From NCBI RefSeq assembly GCF_001424565.1, contig NZ_LMOL01000009.1:20269-84268 (forward strand): a stretch of 64,000 nt of DNA. Direction: 5' to 3'. The DNA comes from Arthrobacter sp. Leaf141. GTDB lineage: Bacteria; Actinomycetota; Actinomycetes; Actinomycetales; Micrococcaceae. Positions 14,878 through 24,663 of the stretch are shown here, one piece after another; position 1 is the stretch's first letter, and every line of letters starts with the position of its first letter. The notes beneath the pieces are model-generated. The model saw nothing but the letters and a program-made list of their open reading frames with translations, made no database searches and was not told the DNA's origin. A program made the position numbers and the translations under genes.

Positions 14878-17142
14878 CTAGAGCCTGGTGTCAAAGGACC
14901 CGCAAAACACGTTCTCGTTGAACGTGCCGGTGAATTCCGACTTGCCCTGGATCTTCTGCACCGCGGCACGGATCGCCTCGCGGCTGCCGGCGTGGGCATG
15001 GATGGCAGTCCGGACCATGGGCACGTCAATCAGGTGGTTGGGCTGGTTGAGGGACACAAACACCGTGGGAACCTCGGTGCTGTACCACGGGATCTCCGCG
15101 GCCATGGGGCTGGACCACTTGATCCGGATGGCGGCCTCCTGTGCGAAGCCCTTCACGTTGGCAAACACAAAGGCGGCGTCGTATCTGGCGGGATAGTCGT
15201 CCGTGGCTTCCTCGGCCAGCACAGACATGAAGTTCACGTCTTCCTCGCCCGCGGCCTCCCGCTGCTCCGCGGTCCGGAACAGGTGCACCTCGAATCCGGC
15301 GGCTTCGAGCTCCTCGTGGACGGTATCGAGGTAGGCCAGCGGATCGGCGCGGGTGAAGTCCGCACCGCCGGAAACGCCGTACAGGCGGATCCGCTTATGC
15401 GTCGCGGGTGTGATGGGCAGGTTGCCGGCGGTGTCCTTGACCAGGGTGACCGTTTTGTCCGCGATGTCCGCGGCAATGGCGCGGTGCACCTCGCCGCCGA
15501 TCACTTCGAGAGCGGCTGCCGGCGGCACCAGGTCCGTCGCGTTCCTGCGGTGCAGGCCGAGGCTGGCCTTCAGGCCGAGGATCCGGCGCAGGGCATCGTG
15601 CAGCCGTTGCTCGGTGAGGACCCCCGACTTGTACCCCTCCAGCATGTAGCCGAAATCCTCTGCCGGGTTGCGGAAGAAGAGGAACATGTCGCAGCCTGCG
15701 GCGATGGTGGCGGGGACCAGGTCGCTGCGCTTCATGGCCTGCGTAAGTCCCACCATCAACGATGCGTCGGTCAGGATGAGCCCGTTGAAGCCCAGTTCGC
15801 CGCGGAGCAGGTCCTGCAGCAGTTCCGGTGCCAGCGTGGCCGGCAGGATGTCGCGGTCCGCGATTCCCGGCCGGAAATGCCGCGACAGTTCCGGCGCCCC
15901 GATGTGCCCGGCCATGATGGATTGCACGCCGTGCCCAATCAGCTCCCGGTAGACGTGCCCGTAGGTCCGGTTCCAGTTCCCGTAGCCCAGGGTGTTGTAT
16001 GACGTAACCACGTGCTGGTCCCGTTCGTCCATGCCGTCGCCCGGGAAGTGCTTCATGGCGCAGACGGTGGGCGATTCGCTGATGCCGTCGAAGTACTCCT
16101 TGGCCCGCTCCACCACGACCTCCGGCGTATTACCGAAGGACCGGGTGGAGACCACGGTGTTCCGCCAGTTGTAGTGGATGTCCACGATGGGAGCGAAAGC
16201 CCAGTTGCACCCCAGGGCCGCCGTTTCCACGCCTGCTACCTGGCCCATCCGCCGGGCAATCCCTTTGTCCGGATGGGAGCCGGCCTGCAGGTGCGTGCTC
16301 ACGAAGGTTCCGTCGTCGCAGCTGCCGGCGCCACCCATTTCCGGGTTTGAGGCCACCAGCAGCGGAATCCGCGACCGCGACTGGGCATACCGGATGTGTT
16401 CCTGGACGGCTGCCGAGGGGCCCGGCCGGTAGCGCATGCCGCCCACGTGGTACGTGTCCAGGACCTCGTCCAGGTACCGGGGGGCGTAGCTGTTGTTGTG
16501 GTTGATGAACAGCTGGCCGATCTTCTCCTCCAGCGTCATCGCGGAGAGGGTGCCCTCCACCCAGGCGATGGCCTCGGCGTCGAGCGTGAACGGCGCCGCG
16601 GTGAGGTCCACGTCGAACTGCCGCCGTCCGGCACCGGCCGGCCCCAGGGCGGCCAGCGCCCGGTCCACCTGTTGGTCCACCGGCAAGGCGATGTCCACCA
16701 CCACACCCGCCTCATCCGGCTGCAGCTCCTCGAGCGTGTCCAGCTGGGAGTCCAGCAGCGACAGGGGCATAAAGTGTCCCGGCCGGGCCGCCATCCGGCC
16801 GGCCAGGAGGTCCCGGCCGCCGTGCAGGTGGACAAACACCACGGACGCGTCGCCGCTGCGGATCAGGTCGCGGTAGCGGCGTTTGAGCGCGCTGCACGCA
16901 ATCACCAGGCCCGCGTCCGACGCCGAGAAGCGGCTGCCGATTTCAGCCAGCCACGGTGCGCGGTCGGCGTCGTCCAATGGAGTTCCGGCAGCCATTTTGT
17001 CGATGTTTGACTGCGGATGCAGCGAATCGCCGTCGACGAAGATTGCGCCAAGGCGTTCGGCGAGGGCCGCGCCCACAGTGCTTTTGCCGCAGCTGGTCAC
17101 GCCCATCACCACAATGTGGGCCGGGGCTTGTTTACCAGTCAT
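14878..17142 (-). CDS. Fusion of gluconokinase and family 3 glycoside hydrolase
   Basis: One 754-residue reading frame holds two enzymes. Residues 1 to about 165 are a complete gluconokinase: P-loop GVTSCGKS (14-21), DGDSLHP with [24 protein letters not shown], and [15 protein letters not shown] linker leads to a GH3 domain (about 185-754) with KHFPGDG (364-370), DQH (375-377), matching the Asp-His acid/base dyad of NagZ-type GH3 enzymes, and LTDAS (457-461) with the expected nucleophile Asp459. A second GH3 sub-domain follows. No signal peptide or membrane segment is seen, so both activities should be cytoplasmic. It is last in the uronate operon, overlapping manD by 11 bp. The substrate of the GH3 part is unknown; a glucuronide or hexosaminide delivered to the pathway is possible. 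No internal stop or frameshift is visible at the junction. Confidence 0.85.
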   Translation of the reverse strand: MTGKQAPAHIVVMGVTSCGKSTVGAALAERLGAIFVDGDSLHPQSNIDKMAAGTPLDDADRAPWLAEIGSRFSASDAGLVIACSALKRRYRDLIRSGDASVVFVHLHGGRDLLAGRMAARPGHFMPLSLLDSQLDTLEELQPDEAGVVVDIALPVDQQVDRALAALGPAGAGRRQFDVDLTAAPFTLDAEAIAWVEGTLSAMTLEEKIGQLFINHNNSYAPRYLDEVLDTYHVGGMRYRPGPSAAVQEHIRYAQSRSRIPLLVASNPEMGGAGSCDDGTFVSTHLQAGSHPDKGIARRMGQVAGVETAALGCNWAFAPIVDIHYNWRNTVVSTRSFGNTPEVVVERAKEYFDGISESPTVCAMKHFPGDGMDERDQHVVTSYNTLGYGNWNRTYGHVYRELIGHGVQSIMAGHIGAPELSRHFRPGIADRDILPATLAPELLQDLLRGELGFNGLILTDASLMVGLTQAMKRSDLVPATIAAGCDMFLFFRNPAEDFGYMLEGYKSGVLTEQRLHDALRRILGLKASLGLHRRNATDLVPPAAALEVIGGEVHRAIAADIADKTVTLVKDTAGNLPITPATHKRIRLYGVSGGADFTRADPLAYLDTVHEELEAAGFEVHLFRTAEQREAAGEEDVNFMSVLAEEATDDYPARYDAAFVFANVKGFAQEAAIRIKWSSPMAAEIPWYSTEVPTVFVSLNQPNHLIDVPMVRTAIHAHAGSREAIRAAVQKIQGKSEFTGTFNENVFCGSFDTRL

Positions 17143-18361
17143 GGACGGTACCGTCCACCGGGCGGTTGTACGGCAGGTAGGCCTGCTGGTACGGGAACGC
17201 GGCGGCGGCTTCCTCGTTGAATTCGACGCCGATGCCTGGCTCGTTGCCCGGGTGCAGGTAGCCGTCCTTGAATGTCATGGACTGCTGGAAGACCTCGTTG
17301 GTCTTGTCCGAGTGCTGCATGTATTCCTGGATCCCGTAGTTATGGATGGCCAGGCCCACGTGCAGCTGCGCGGCGAAGCCCACCGGGGAAATGTCCGTAG
17401 GGCCGTGGAAGCCGGACTTGATCTGGTACTGCGCGGCGAAGTCCATCACCTTCTTCAGCGGGGAAATGCCGCCGAAGTGGGTGGAGGCGGCCCGGACGTA
17501 GTCGATCAGCTGTTCCTTGATGATGGTCTGGTAGTCGTACACGGTGTTGAAGATTTCGCCGATTGCCAGCGGCGTGGTGGTGTGCTGGCGGACCAGGCGG
17601 AGCGCTTCCTGGTTCTCCGCCGGGGTGCAGTCCTCAAGCCAGAAGAGGTCGTAAGGCTCCAGGGCCTTGCCCAGCTTGGCGGCCTGGATGGGTGTCATCC
17701 GGTGGTGCCCGTCGTGGAGCAGCGGCAGTTCCGAGCCGAACTCGTTGCGCACGGCTTCGAACACGGTGGGCAGGTGGCGCAGGTACGCGCGGGTGTCCCA
17801 GTCTTCCTCCACAGGGAACGCGCCCCGGCCGGCGGGCTCGTAGTCGTAGCGTTCACCCGAGGCCTGGGCCTGGGCGGCTACCCCGTAGACAGCCTTGATG
17901 CCGGGGACCGCGGTCTGGATCCGCACCGATTTGTAGCCCAGTTCCAGGTGCTCGCGGACCGAATCAAACAGCGAAGGGATGTCCGCGCCGGAGGCGTGGC
18001 CGTAGGCGCGCAGCCCGTTCCGCGAGGCGCCGCCCAACAGCTGGTACACGGGCATGCCGGCCAGTTTGCCCTTGATGTCCCACAGGGCCATGTCCACTGC
18101 GGCGATCGCGGCCATCGTCACCGGCCCGCGCCGCCAATACGAGGACCGGTAAAGGAACTGCCAGGTGTCCTCAATCCGGTGCGGGTCCTTTCCGATCAGC
18201 AGTTGCGCCACATGCTCCTTGAGGTACGCGGCCACCGCGAGTTCGCGGCCGTTGAGGGTGGCGTCGCCGATGCCGGTGACTCCGTCCTCGGTGGTGATGC
18301 GCAGGGTCACGAAGTTGCGCGAGGGGCTTGTCACGAAGACTTCGGCGGCAATGATTTTCAC
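17132..18361 (-). CDS. manD: D-mannonate dehydratase (enolase superfamily, ManD/RspA type)
   Basis: Dehydrates D-mannonate to 2-keto-3-deoxygluconate in hexuronate breakdown. The 409-residue protein begins with the enolase-superfamily capping domain ([17 protein letters not shown]) and carries barrel motifs of the mannonate dehydratase subgroup: [31 protein letters not shown] and [17 protein letters not shown], supplying metal ligands and the catalytic His. It starts at GTG with AAAGGA six bases upstream. Members of this family vary in activity between mannonate and gluconate; presence of uxaC and uxuB in the same operon, and no UxuA-type enzyme, favours mannonate. A 97-bp gap separates it from uxuB, and its end overlaps the fusion gene. 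Confidence 0.85.
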   Translation of the reverse strand: MKIIAAEVFVTSPSRNFVTLRITTEDGVTGIGDATLNGRELAVAAYLKEHVAQLLIGKDPHRIEDTWQFLYRSSYWRRGPVTMAAIAAVDMALWDIKGKLAGMPVYQLLGGASRNGLRAYGHASGADIPSLFDSVREHLELGYKSVRIQTAVPGIKAVYGVAAQAQASGERYDYEPAGRGAFPVEEDWDTRAYLRHLPTVFEAVRNEFGSELPLLHDGHHRMTPIQAAKLGKALEPYDLFWLEDCTPAENQEALRLVRQHTTTPLAIGEIFNTVYDYQTIIKEQLIDYVRAASTHFGGISPLKKVMDFAAQYQIKSGFHGPTDISPVGFAAQLHVGLAIHNYGIQEYMQHSDKTNEVFQQSMTFKDGYLHPGNEPGIGVEFNEEAAAAFPYQQAYLPYNRPVDGTVHDW

Positions 18362-18458
18362 AGCTGGTCCTTTCAGGCGGACGGGGCAGTTGGGGGTGGT
18401 TCGGGAGTGGATGGGAAGGCCAGCGGAAACCGGGGTGACCGGACGGTTTTGGCACGTG

Positions 18459-19883
18459 TCAGCCGGGGGCCGGGGATGCGGCCACCCTCCCGGTGAGGCC
18501 CCCGATCAGCTCCACAACGGCGGCATCCGCCGCGAGGTCCGCGTCCACCAGTTCAAGCAAGGCGCGGAGCCGTTCGGTTCCAGCCAGGGCATTGGCCGCC
18601 TCGACTCCGGCCGCCAATGGATCCTGGGCAGGCGGCAACTGGGCCGTGCAGTCCAGCCAGGCAGCAATCATCAGGGCGGCCGCGGCACCGGTCCTGCCGG
18701 CCGCCCGCTCGGCGCGCAGGACGGGGACGGCGCGCATCCTGAGCTTGGTGGTCCCGTCCATGGCGATCTGCGCCAGATGGTGGGCGATCCTGGCGTTGCC
18801 GAACCGCGCCAGCAAGGCAGCCCGGTAGGCGGGTACGTCCAGGCCTTCGGCGGGCAGGTTGGCCTCCGCTTCATCCCAGAACGCCTCCACGGCGTGCCGG
18901 CATGCGGGGTCGGCCAGGGCCTGGGCCACGGTGGCGTGTCCGCGGACCTGGCCGGCATAGGCCAGCAGCGAGTGGGCGCCGTTCAGCAGCCAGAGCTTCC
19001 GGTTCTCATAAGGTTCGATGTCTTCGACAAAGAGCGCTCCGGCGTCTTCCCAGCGCGGCCTGCCCGCGGGGAATTCCCCGCTCAGGACCCAGCTGGAGAA
19101 GGGTTCGGCCACCACCGGAGAGGAGTCCCGGTAGCCGCAGGCGGATGCCACAGCTTCAAGGTCCGCTGCCGTGGTCCGGGGCGTGATCCGGTCCACGGAC
19201 GTGCTGACGAAGCTGACTGCGTCACGGATCCACTCCGCCAGCGCCGGCTCCCAGGCCCCGGCCATGCCCAGTACGGCATTGCGGGCCACGGTCCCGTTGT
19301 GCGAAAGGTTGTCGCAGCAGACCACTGCCAGGGGTCCCGCCGCCGCTGCCCGGCGGGCGGCGAGGCCAAGGACCAGGCGGCCCAGCGGCGTCACCGGCCG
19401 GCCCGTACCGCGCAGGGCCGCGAGGTCCGCGGCCACCTCCGGCGCGGCAGCGTCGAACCCGCCATCGGCGGTGGCCAGGTACCCGGCTTCGGTGATGGTG
19501 AGCGTGACCACGGCCGTTGCCCGCGCGGCCAGCAGCGCGGCAAGCCGGTCGACGTCGGCACCGTCCACCGCTTCGACGATGCTGCCAACCACGCTGAACG
19601 AGTCACCCGCGTCGGCCCGCTCCACCACGGTGAAGAGGCCGTCCTGGGCTGCCAGCGCGAGGGCTGCGTCCGGACGCCTGCCCGTGAACGCGGCGATTCC
19701 CCATTGCGCCGCATCGCCGGCCTGCTGGGTATACCAGGCCTGGTGCGAGCGGTGGAAGGCGCCCAGGCCCAGGTGGACCATCCGTACCGGCGCCTTGGGC
19801 GCATTCCGGAGCTCCCGGGTAAGCCGGGGCAGTCCGGCGGCGGACTCTTTGCCTTGGGCTCTGTCCTGCAGGCCGGCGCTCAC
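18459..19883 (-). CDS. uxuB: Fructuronate reductase / mannitol dehydrogenase family oxidoreductase
   Basis: NAD-dependent reduction of D-fructuronate to D-mannonate. The start is the GTG at 19883, overlapping the uxaC stop as GTGA, giving 474 residues; the longer frame upstream is the wrong frame of uxaC. Family marks are the nucleotide-binding [14 protein letters not shown] near residue 35, CCDNLSHNG, and the polyol dehydrogenase active site [10 protein letters not shown] around residue 290, whose Lys is the catalytic base. Tagaturonate reductase (UxaB) or mannitol dehydrogenase are alternatives within the family, but the pairing with uxaC and manD supports the mannonate branch. Confidence 0.85.
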   Translation of the reverse strand: MSAGLQDRAQGKESAAGLPRLTRELRNAPKAPVRMVHLGLGAFHRSHQAWYTQQAGDAAQWGIAAFTGRRPDAALALAAQDGLFTVVERADAGDSFSVVGSIVEAVDGADVDRLAALLAARATAVVTLTITEAGYLATADGGFDAAAPEVAADLAALRGTGRPVTPLGRLVLGLAARRAAAAGPLAVVCCDNLSHNGTVARNAVLGMAGAWEPALAEWIRDAVSFVSTSVDRITPRTTAADLEAVASACGYRDSSPVVAEPFSSWVLSGEFPAGRPRWEDAGALFVEDIEPYENRKLWLLNGAHSLLAYAGQVRGHATVAQALADPACRHAVEAFWDEAEANLPAEGLDVPAYRAALLARFGNARIAHHLAQIAMDGTTKLRMRAVPVLRAERAAGRTGAAAALMIAAWLDCTAQLPPAQDPLAAGVEAANALAGTERLRALLELVDADLAADAAVVELIGGLTGRVAASPAPG

Positions 19884-21304
19884 AGCTTGAAGACCCGGCG
19901 CGGGGAGCCGTCCACCAGGTCCACGATGAGCTCGTGGGCCCTGTCCTCGGAGACGCGGTGCTCGGCCACAAGGCGGGCCAGGAAGGACGCCTCGATCCGG
20001 CGGGAGGCATCGTGCCGGGCCGGGATGGAGCAGAAGGCCCTGGTGTCGTCGATGAACCCCGAGGACCGGGAGAAGCCGGCGGTTTCGGTGACGGCGGAAC
20101 GGAACCGCAGCATGGCGTCCGGGGCGTCCAGGAACCACCACGGGGCGCCAAGGTAGACGGCCGGGTAGAAGCCGGCCAAAGGCGCCAGTTCGCGGGAAAA
20201 GACTGTCTCGTCCATGGCGAACAGCACCAGGTGGAAGTCCTTGGCGTTGCCGAAGTCCTGCAGGACGGGACGGATGCTTTCGGTGTAGTCGATGGCGAAC
20301 GGAATGTCGTGCCCGCTGTCCGCCCCGAAGGTGTTGAACGTGGGTTCGTGATGGTTCCGGTAGGAGCCGGGGTGGATGGTCATGACCAGGCCGTCCGCTA
20401 CTGACATCCGAGCCATCTGGTACATCATGTGCGCTTCGAAGTCCTCGCGGTCCGCGGCGCTGGCCTGGCCGGCCCTGGCGCGGTCAAACAGCCTGGCCGC
20501 GTCGGCGGCCTCGAGCATGAGCGTGCGGGGCGTCCGCACGCCATGGTCTGCGGAGACGGCGCCGTGCTCAATGAAGTACTGCCGCCGGTTTTCCAGCGCG
20601 GTGAGGTAGCCCGCGTAGCCCGTGCCGCCGTCACCCGCTGCTGCAATCAGGCGCTCCACGTTACCGGCCCACTCCGGGTGCGCGATGTTCAGGTACTGGT
20701 CCGGCCGGAAGGTCGGCAGGACGCGGCCGTGGAAGGTGGGGTCCCCGGCGATGGCCTTGTGGCTGGCCAGGTCATCCAGGGGGTCATCGGTGGTGGCGAG
20801 GACCTCGATGTTGAAGTCCTTGAAGAGCTGGCGGGGCCGGAAGCCGGGTTCCTGGAGCCGGGCGCTGATGGCGTCGAAGCTGGCATCCGGTTCGGTTGCG
20901 GAGGGCTCGCTGTGCAGGCCGAACACGCTCTGGAACTGGTTGCGCAGCCAGTAGCCGGACGCGGTCCCTTCGAACAGGGGCCAGGCCTTGCAGAACTCGC
21001 GCCATACGGTGCGGGAATCCGGGGCGGCGCCGGGGTTGCCGTGGCTGCCGGCCTGGGGCCGCAGGAGGTTCTGGTCCACGCCCGCGGAGTGGATCAGCCG
21101 GGTGACGTAGTGGTCCGGACTGACCAGCAGCACCGCAGGGTCCGGAAACGGCGTGTTGTGTTCAATGACCGCGGCATCAACGTGGCCGTGCGGGGAAATG
21201 ATGGGCAGGTCCTTGACTCGCTGGAAAAGATCCCTGGCAATCCTGCGGGTTCCGGGATCGGCGGGCAGGAGCCTGTCCGGGTTGACGGCAATCGACTGTG
21301 ACAT
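19880..21304 (-). CDS. uxaC: Glucuronate isomerase
   Basis: Converts D-glucuronate to D-fructuronate, and usually galacturonate to tagaturonate. The 474-residue protein matches the family in length and in the features HGHVDAAVIEHNTPFPDP near the N-terminus (metal-binding HxH) and DDPLDDLASHK, with later conserved stretches VMTIHPGSYRNHH and YLGAPWWFLDAP. It is the first gene of a minus-strand operon followed by uxuB, manD and the gluconokinase-GH3 fusion. The ribosome site before the ATG is weak. A near-perfect LacI-type operator lies 30-47 bp upstream, so it is probably induced by a uronate. Confidence 0.93.
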   Translation of the reverse strand: MSQSIAVNPDRLLPADPGTRRIARDLFQRVKDLPIISPHGHVDAAVIEHNTPFPDPAVLLVSPDHYVTRLIHSAGVDQNLLRPQAGSHGNPGAAPDSRTVWREFCKAWPLFEGTASGYWLRNQFQSVFGLHSEPSATEPDASFDAISARLQEPGFRPRQLFKDFNIEVLATTDDPLDDLASHKAIAGDPTFHGRVLPTFRPDQYLNIAHPEWAGNVERLIAAAGDGGTGYAGYLTALENRRQYFIEHGAVSADHGVRTPRTLMLEAADAARLFDRARAGQASAADREDFEAHMMYQMARMSVADGLVMTIHPGSYRNHHEPTFNTFGADSGHDIPFAIDYTESIRPVLQDFGNAKDFHLVLFAMDETVFSRELAPLAGFYPAVYLGAPWWFLDAPDAMLRFRSAVTETAGFSRSSGFIDDTRAFCSIPARHDASRRIEASFLARLVAEHRVSEDRAHELIVDLVDGSPRRVFKL

Positions 21305-21333
21305 AAGTCAATGGTCCGGGTCCGTCAGCCATC

Positions 21334-21351
21334 TTGTCAACCGGTTGCCAA
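21334..21351. promoter_or_regulatory. LacI-type operator upstream of uxaC
   Basis: TTGTCAACCGGTTGCCAA is an 18-bp palindrome with only one mismatched pair and a central CG, the typical shape of LacI-family operators. On the minus strand it overlaps a TTGACA hexamer that could be the -35 of the uxaC operon. It lies between uxaC and the LacI gene, which points to direct repression. Confidence 0.75.
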
Positions 21352-21381
21352 AAGTTGCCATTGGCTGCTGACCCGCATTTA

Positions 21382-22443
21382 TCAGCCCTGCCGCACGACC
21401 CGCCCGCTGGAGCCGCGCAGCACCAGCTCCGTCTCCACGCGGAGGGTGCCGGCGTCCCCGCCCTCGCCGACCAGCAGGTCCAGGAGCCGGGTGGTTGCGG
21501 CGGTGCCACACTCCCCCAGCGGCGACCGGACAGTGGTCAGCGGCGGCGTGGTGAAATCGGCACCGAAGATGTCATCGAAGCCCACAATGCTGATCCGGTC
21601 CGGTACGGCCATGCCGCCGGCCTGCAGTTCCTGCATCAGGCCGATGGCCAGGAGGTCGTTGTAGGTCATAACGGCGGTTGCCCCGCTGGCCAGGACGTCG
21701 CGCGCCACCTGCCGGCCGCCGTCGACCGTTGGCCTGCTGGATTCCAGCCGCACAGGAGTGACCCGCGACCATTCGCAGGCCGCCTGGACTCCTTCCCAGC
21801 GGCGCGCCGACATCCAGGACTGGGGCGGGCCCGCCACAAACGCCAGTTTGCGGTGGCCGTTGGCGGCCAGCGACCGGACTGCTTCGCTGATGCCCTTGCC
21901 GACGTCCGGGATGACGCAGGGCACGCCGTCGACCTCGCGGTTGATGACCACCACGGGCTTATCTGCTGCCAGTGCGCGAATGTCGTTGTCGTCCATGCGC
22001 GGGCTGGCCAGGATCAGGCCGTCGGCGGTGGCCATCATGCGCCGCGCGGCGGTGAGCTCGGTGACGCCGGATTCGGCGGACTCGGCCAGCACCAGGGTGT
22101 AGTCCCGCAGCGTCGCGGTGGCCTGGGCGCCGCGGATGATGTCGAAGAAGGTGGGGTTGGTGATATCGGCGACGATCAGGCCGATGGTGTTGGTCCGGCC
22201 GGTGGGCAGGGCCCGGGCAAACGGATTGACCTGGTAGCGCAACTCCGCGGCGGCGTCCTCGATGAGTTTCTGCGTCTTGGCGCTGACCCTGCCCGGCTTG
22301 CTGAGCGCCCGGGACACCGTGGAGGGGTTCACACCGGCCAACTTGGCGATGTCGTAGATGGTGGCATTCGACTTGCCGTCCCGCCCCGGCCTTTTGGCAG
22401 CATCAGGGATCGCGGCGGGGTCCTTGGGGTTGGGTTCAGTCAC
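21382..22443 (-). CDS. LacI-family transcriptional regulator of the uronate operon
   Basis: A 353-residue repressor with an N-terminal LacI helix-turn-helix (ATIYDIAKLAGVNPSTVSRAL, about residues 27-46) and hinge, then a periplasmic-binding-like effector domain (TIGLIVADITNPTFFDIIRG). It starts at GTG with TAGGA about nine bases upstream. It lies directly upstream of uxaC in the same direction, with the palindromic operator in the 77-bp gap, so a role as repressor released by a uronate or aldonate is likely. The effector cannot be read from the sequence. Confidence 0.88.
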   Translation of the reverse strand: MTEPNPKDPAAIPDAAKRPGRDGKSNATIYDIAKLAGVNPSTVSRALSKPGRVSAKTQKLIEDAAAELRYQVNPFARALPTGRTNTIGLIVADITNPTFFDIIRGAQATATLRDYTLVLAESAESGVTELTAARRMMATADGLILASPRMDDNDIRALAADKPVVVINREVDGVPCVIPDVGKGISEAVRSLAANGHRKLAFVAGPPQSWMSARRWEGVQAACEWSRVTPVRLESSRPTVDGGRQVARDVLASGATAVMTYNDLLAIGLMQELQAGGMAVPDRISIVGFDDIFGADFTTPPLTTVRSPLGECGTAATTRLLDLLVGEGGDAGTLRVETELVLRGSSGRVVRQG

Positions 22444-22461
22444 CGCTTCATCCTAACGACG

Positions 22462-22537
22462 CCCCTCCCAACTGACTCGCAGTTGTTGTCGTTTTGAGGG
22501 TCGAAAACGACAACAACTGCGAGTCAGTTGGGAGGGG
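22462..22537. repeat. Perfect 34-bp inverted repeat between MFS and LacI genes
   Basis: Arms at 22462-22495 and 22504-22537 are perfectly complementary over 34 bases with an eight-base loop. It lies downstream of the MFS gene stop and upstream of the LacI gene. A T-run at the inner ends rather than after the stem means it is not a classical terminator, though the RNA hairpin would certainly be stable. Confidence 0.88.
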
Positions 22538-22558
22538 GGGCAGGATCAGCCCGGCAGC

Positions 22559-24031
22559 CTACAGGTGGACAGCCGGAGCGTCCGGCGCGGCGCCGCTGAA
22601 CGTCTTCCGGCTGATGTCGATCAGCACCAGTGCGATGGGGGCGATCAGGATCGCCACGCCTGCAGCCCACCAGAAAACAGCTGCGTATCCGCTGGACAGC
22701 GCTGCCAGGGGTGCCCCGCCGGCCGTTGCCGTGGCAGCAGCGGCGATGGTGCTGAACAACGCGATTCCGAGGGAGCCGCCGATCTGCTGTGAGGCGTTGA
22801 CCAGGGCACTTGCCACGCCGGCGTCGTCCTTGTCCACGCCAAAGAGCGCCAGGTTCTGCATGGGAACAAACACCATCCCCAGGCCGATGCCCAGCAGGAT
22901 CAGCGCCGGCAGCATAACCACGGCGTAATTGCCGTCAGGAGTCACCTGCGTGAGCCACAGCATGGCGGCCGCCATAAACGCCGGGCCCACTGCGGTGGGG
23001 ATGCGGGCGCCAAGGGTGGGCAGGTTTTTGGCCACGATCGCAGCCGTGATGATGAGGACCACCGTCATGGGCAGCGAGGCCAACCCGGCAATAAACGGCG
23101 CGAAGCCCAGCACAATCTGGATGTAGAAGTTGATGAACAGGATGCCGCCGATGAGCACGGCACCGGCCAGGAAGGACGCCAGGAAGGCTGCCGCCCGGTT
23201 GCGTTCGGTGGCCACCCGCAAGGGAAGCAGGGGGTGGGCCACACGCTTTTCGACGGCGATGAACAACGCGATCAGCACCACGCCGGCCAGGATAAAGCCC
23301 CACGCGCCGGGAGTGGTCCAGCCGTATTCGGCATTGGTGAAGCCGTAAACCAGGGCGCCAAGACCCAGGGCCGCAAGGACCACGCCGGGCCAGTCGTACC
23401 GGGGAACGCCGCCTGCCTTGCTTTCCGCAACCCGCTTCCAGACACCCAGCAGGGCGACGACGGCGATGGGCACGTTAACGAGGAAACACCAGCGCCACGA
23501 AACGTAGTCCGTCAGGAAGCCGCCCAGCAGCACCCCCACCGCGGCGCCCACGCCGCTGATGGAGCCGGACACCGCGAACGCCGTGCCGCGTTCCCGGCCA
23601 CCCGGGAAGGACACTGTCAGCAGCGCCAGCGCGGCGGGTGCCAGCAAGGCTGCGAACAATCCCTGCAGGGCCCGGGCGCCGATCAGTTCCCACGGCGCCT
23701 GGGCCAGGCCGCCCAGCAGCGACGCCACGGCGAACCCCGTGGCCGCCGTCATAAACGCACGCTTGCGGCCCCAGAAATCCGCGATGCGGCCGCCCAGGAG
23801 GAGGAACGCGCCCAGCGCCAGGGCGTAGGCGGTGACCACCCAAGCCCGGGTGGAGTCGCTGATGCCCATCTCGGCCTGAAGCCGGGGCAGGGCCAGGTTC
23901 ACGATGGTGCCATCGAGGACCACCATGAACTGGGCGAGCGCCAGGAAGACCAGCGCCCACCACTTGCCGCCGCTCGCCCGCCCCTCCGCGCGCTCCGCCG
24001 AAACCGCCGGGGTTGCTGTTTGTGTTGCCAC
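22559..24031 (-). CDS. MFS drug:proton antiporter, DHA2 (EmrB/QacA) type
   Basis: Proton-driven exporter of the 14-helix DHA2 group, likely for toxic organic compounds. The GTG at 24031 with GGAG eight bases upstream is preferred over a TTG at 24052, giving 490 residues. Family motifs are FMVVLDGTIVNLALPRLQ in helix 1 (motif D1), GGRIADFWGRKRAF after helix 2 (motif A) and SGSISGVGAAVGVLLGG in helix 5 (motif C of exporters). It follows a MarR regulator in the same direction, with a MarR-like operator in the gap, so it is probably induced by its substrate. The substrate is unknown. Confidence 0.88.
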   Translation of the reverse strand: MATQTATPAVSAERAEGRASGGKWWALVFLALAQFMVVLDGTIVNLALPRLQAEMGISDSTRAWVVTAYALALGAFLLLGGRIADFWGRKRAFMTAATGFAVASLLGGLAQAPWELIGARALQGLFAALLAPAALALLTVSFPGGRERGTAFAVSGSISGVGAAVGVLLGGFLTDYVSWRWCFLVNVPIAVVALLGVWKRVAESKAGGVPRYDWPGVVLAALGLGALVYGFTNAEYGWTTPGAWGFILAGVVLIALFIAVEKRVAHPLLPLRVATERNRAAAFLASFLAGAVLIGGILFINFYIQIVLGFAPFIAGLASLPMTVVLIITAAIVAKNLPTLGARIPTAVGPAFMAAAMLWLTQVTPDGNYAVVMLPALILLGIGLGMVFVPMQNLALFGVDKDDAGVASALVNASQQIGGSLGIALFSTIAAAATATAGGAPLAALSSGYAAVFWWAAGVAILIAPIALVLIDISRKTFSGAAPDAPAVHL

Positions 24032-24058
24032 CAAAAATCTCCGCTTCTTCAAAAGTAA

Positions 24059-24072
24059 TACTTACATAAGTA
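24059..24072. promoter_or_regulatory. MarR-type operator before the MFS gene
   Basis: TACTTACATAAGTA is a 14-bp palindrome with perfect six-base arms, and a further AAGTAT half-site follows at 24074-24079. It is AT-rich in a GC-rich genome and lies 28 bp upstream of the exporter start, just after the MarR coding region, as expected for repressor binding. Confidence 0.7.
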
Positions 24073-24114
24073 TAAGTATCTATCCGGCAGGCACCAAACG
24101 GGCCATGTTCAGGC

Positions 24115-24606
24115 TCAGGCGTCGGGTTCGTGGAGGATGGCGGCAAGCCGTTCCAATGCGGGCAGCGCCGCCGCGAGGCGCGCCAGGTCATCCGCGGTCA
24201 GCTTGTCGGTGGCCGTGGCGAGGGCACCGGCCCAGGCTCCTTCAAGCAGGGACTTGATCCGGCGCGACTCGGCGGTGGCGTGGAGTGCCACATAACGCTT
24301 GTCCGCCGCGTCCCGGGTGCGGGTGACCAGGCCCAGTGCCACCAGTTCCCGCAGTTGCGCGCTGACGTTGCTTAGTTGCCTGCCGAGCCTGGCTGCCACC
24401 TCGGCCACCGTGATCCCGGGATGCCGTTCGATGACGCGGATGACGTCCAGCACCCCGCTGGACAGCGGCAGCACACCCGTCCCCTCGTGGCTTTTCCGGC
24501 GCACTTCGAAGGAGATGTCCAGGACGGCCACGGCCAGGGGCCGATGGTTAAAGGGGCTGGCCACCGGAGGCAGTGCAGCTTCGCGGCGGGTCTTGGCAGG
24601 ATCCAT
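24115..24606 (-). CDS. MarR-family transcriptional regulator
   Basis: A 163-residue winged-helix regulator. The DNA-binding part is GITVAEVAARLGRQLSNVSAQLRELVALGLV (recognition helix around residues 74-90) with the wing TRTRDAADKRYVAL, flanked by dimerising helices. It is directly upstream of and co-directional with the MFS exporter gene, and a clean palindrome lies between them. The simplest reading is a repressor that releases the exporter promoter on ligand binding. Confidence 0.85.
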   Translation of the reverse strand: MDPAKTRREAALPPVASPFNHRPLAVAVLDISFEVRRKSHEGTGVLPLSSGVLDVIRVIERHPGITVAEVAARLGRQLSNVSAQLRELVALGLVTRTRDAADKRYVALHATAESRRIKSLLEGAWAGALATATDKLTADDLARLAAALPALERLAAILHEPDA

Positions 24607-24663
24607 TCCCCAAGCATAGGAGAGCCGGGGGCCGGGCCCCGCGGCCTGTCCGGACGCTGCGGC

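Noticed and set aside
16883..18496. Open frame of 537 codons on the plus strand opposite manD
   Set aside because: Antisense of a conserved enolase-superfamily enzyme; no homologous motif in the product.
19884..20141. N-terminal extension of uxuB into the uxaC coding region
   Set aside because: The frame continues open but encodes a low-complexity wrong-frame product of uxaC; the GTG at 19883 with GTGA overlap matches family length.
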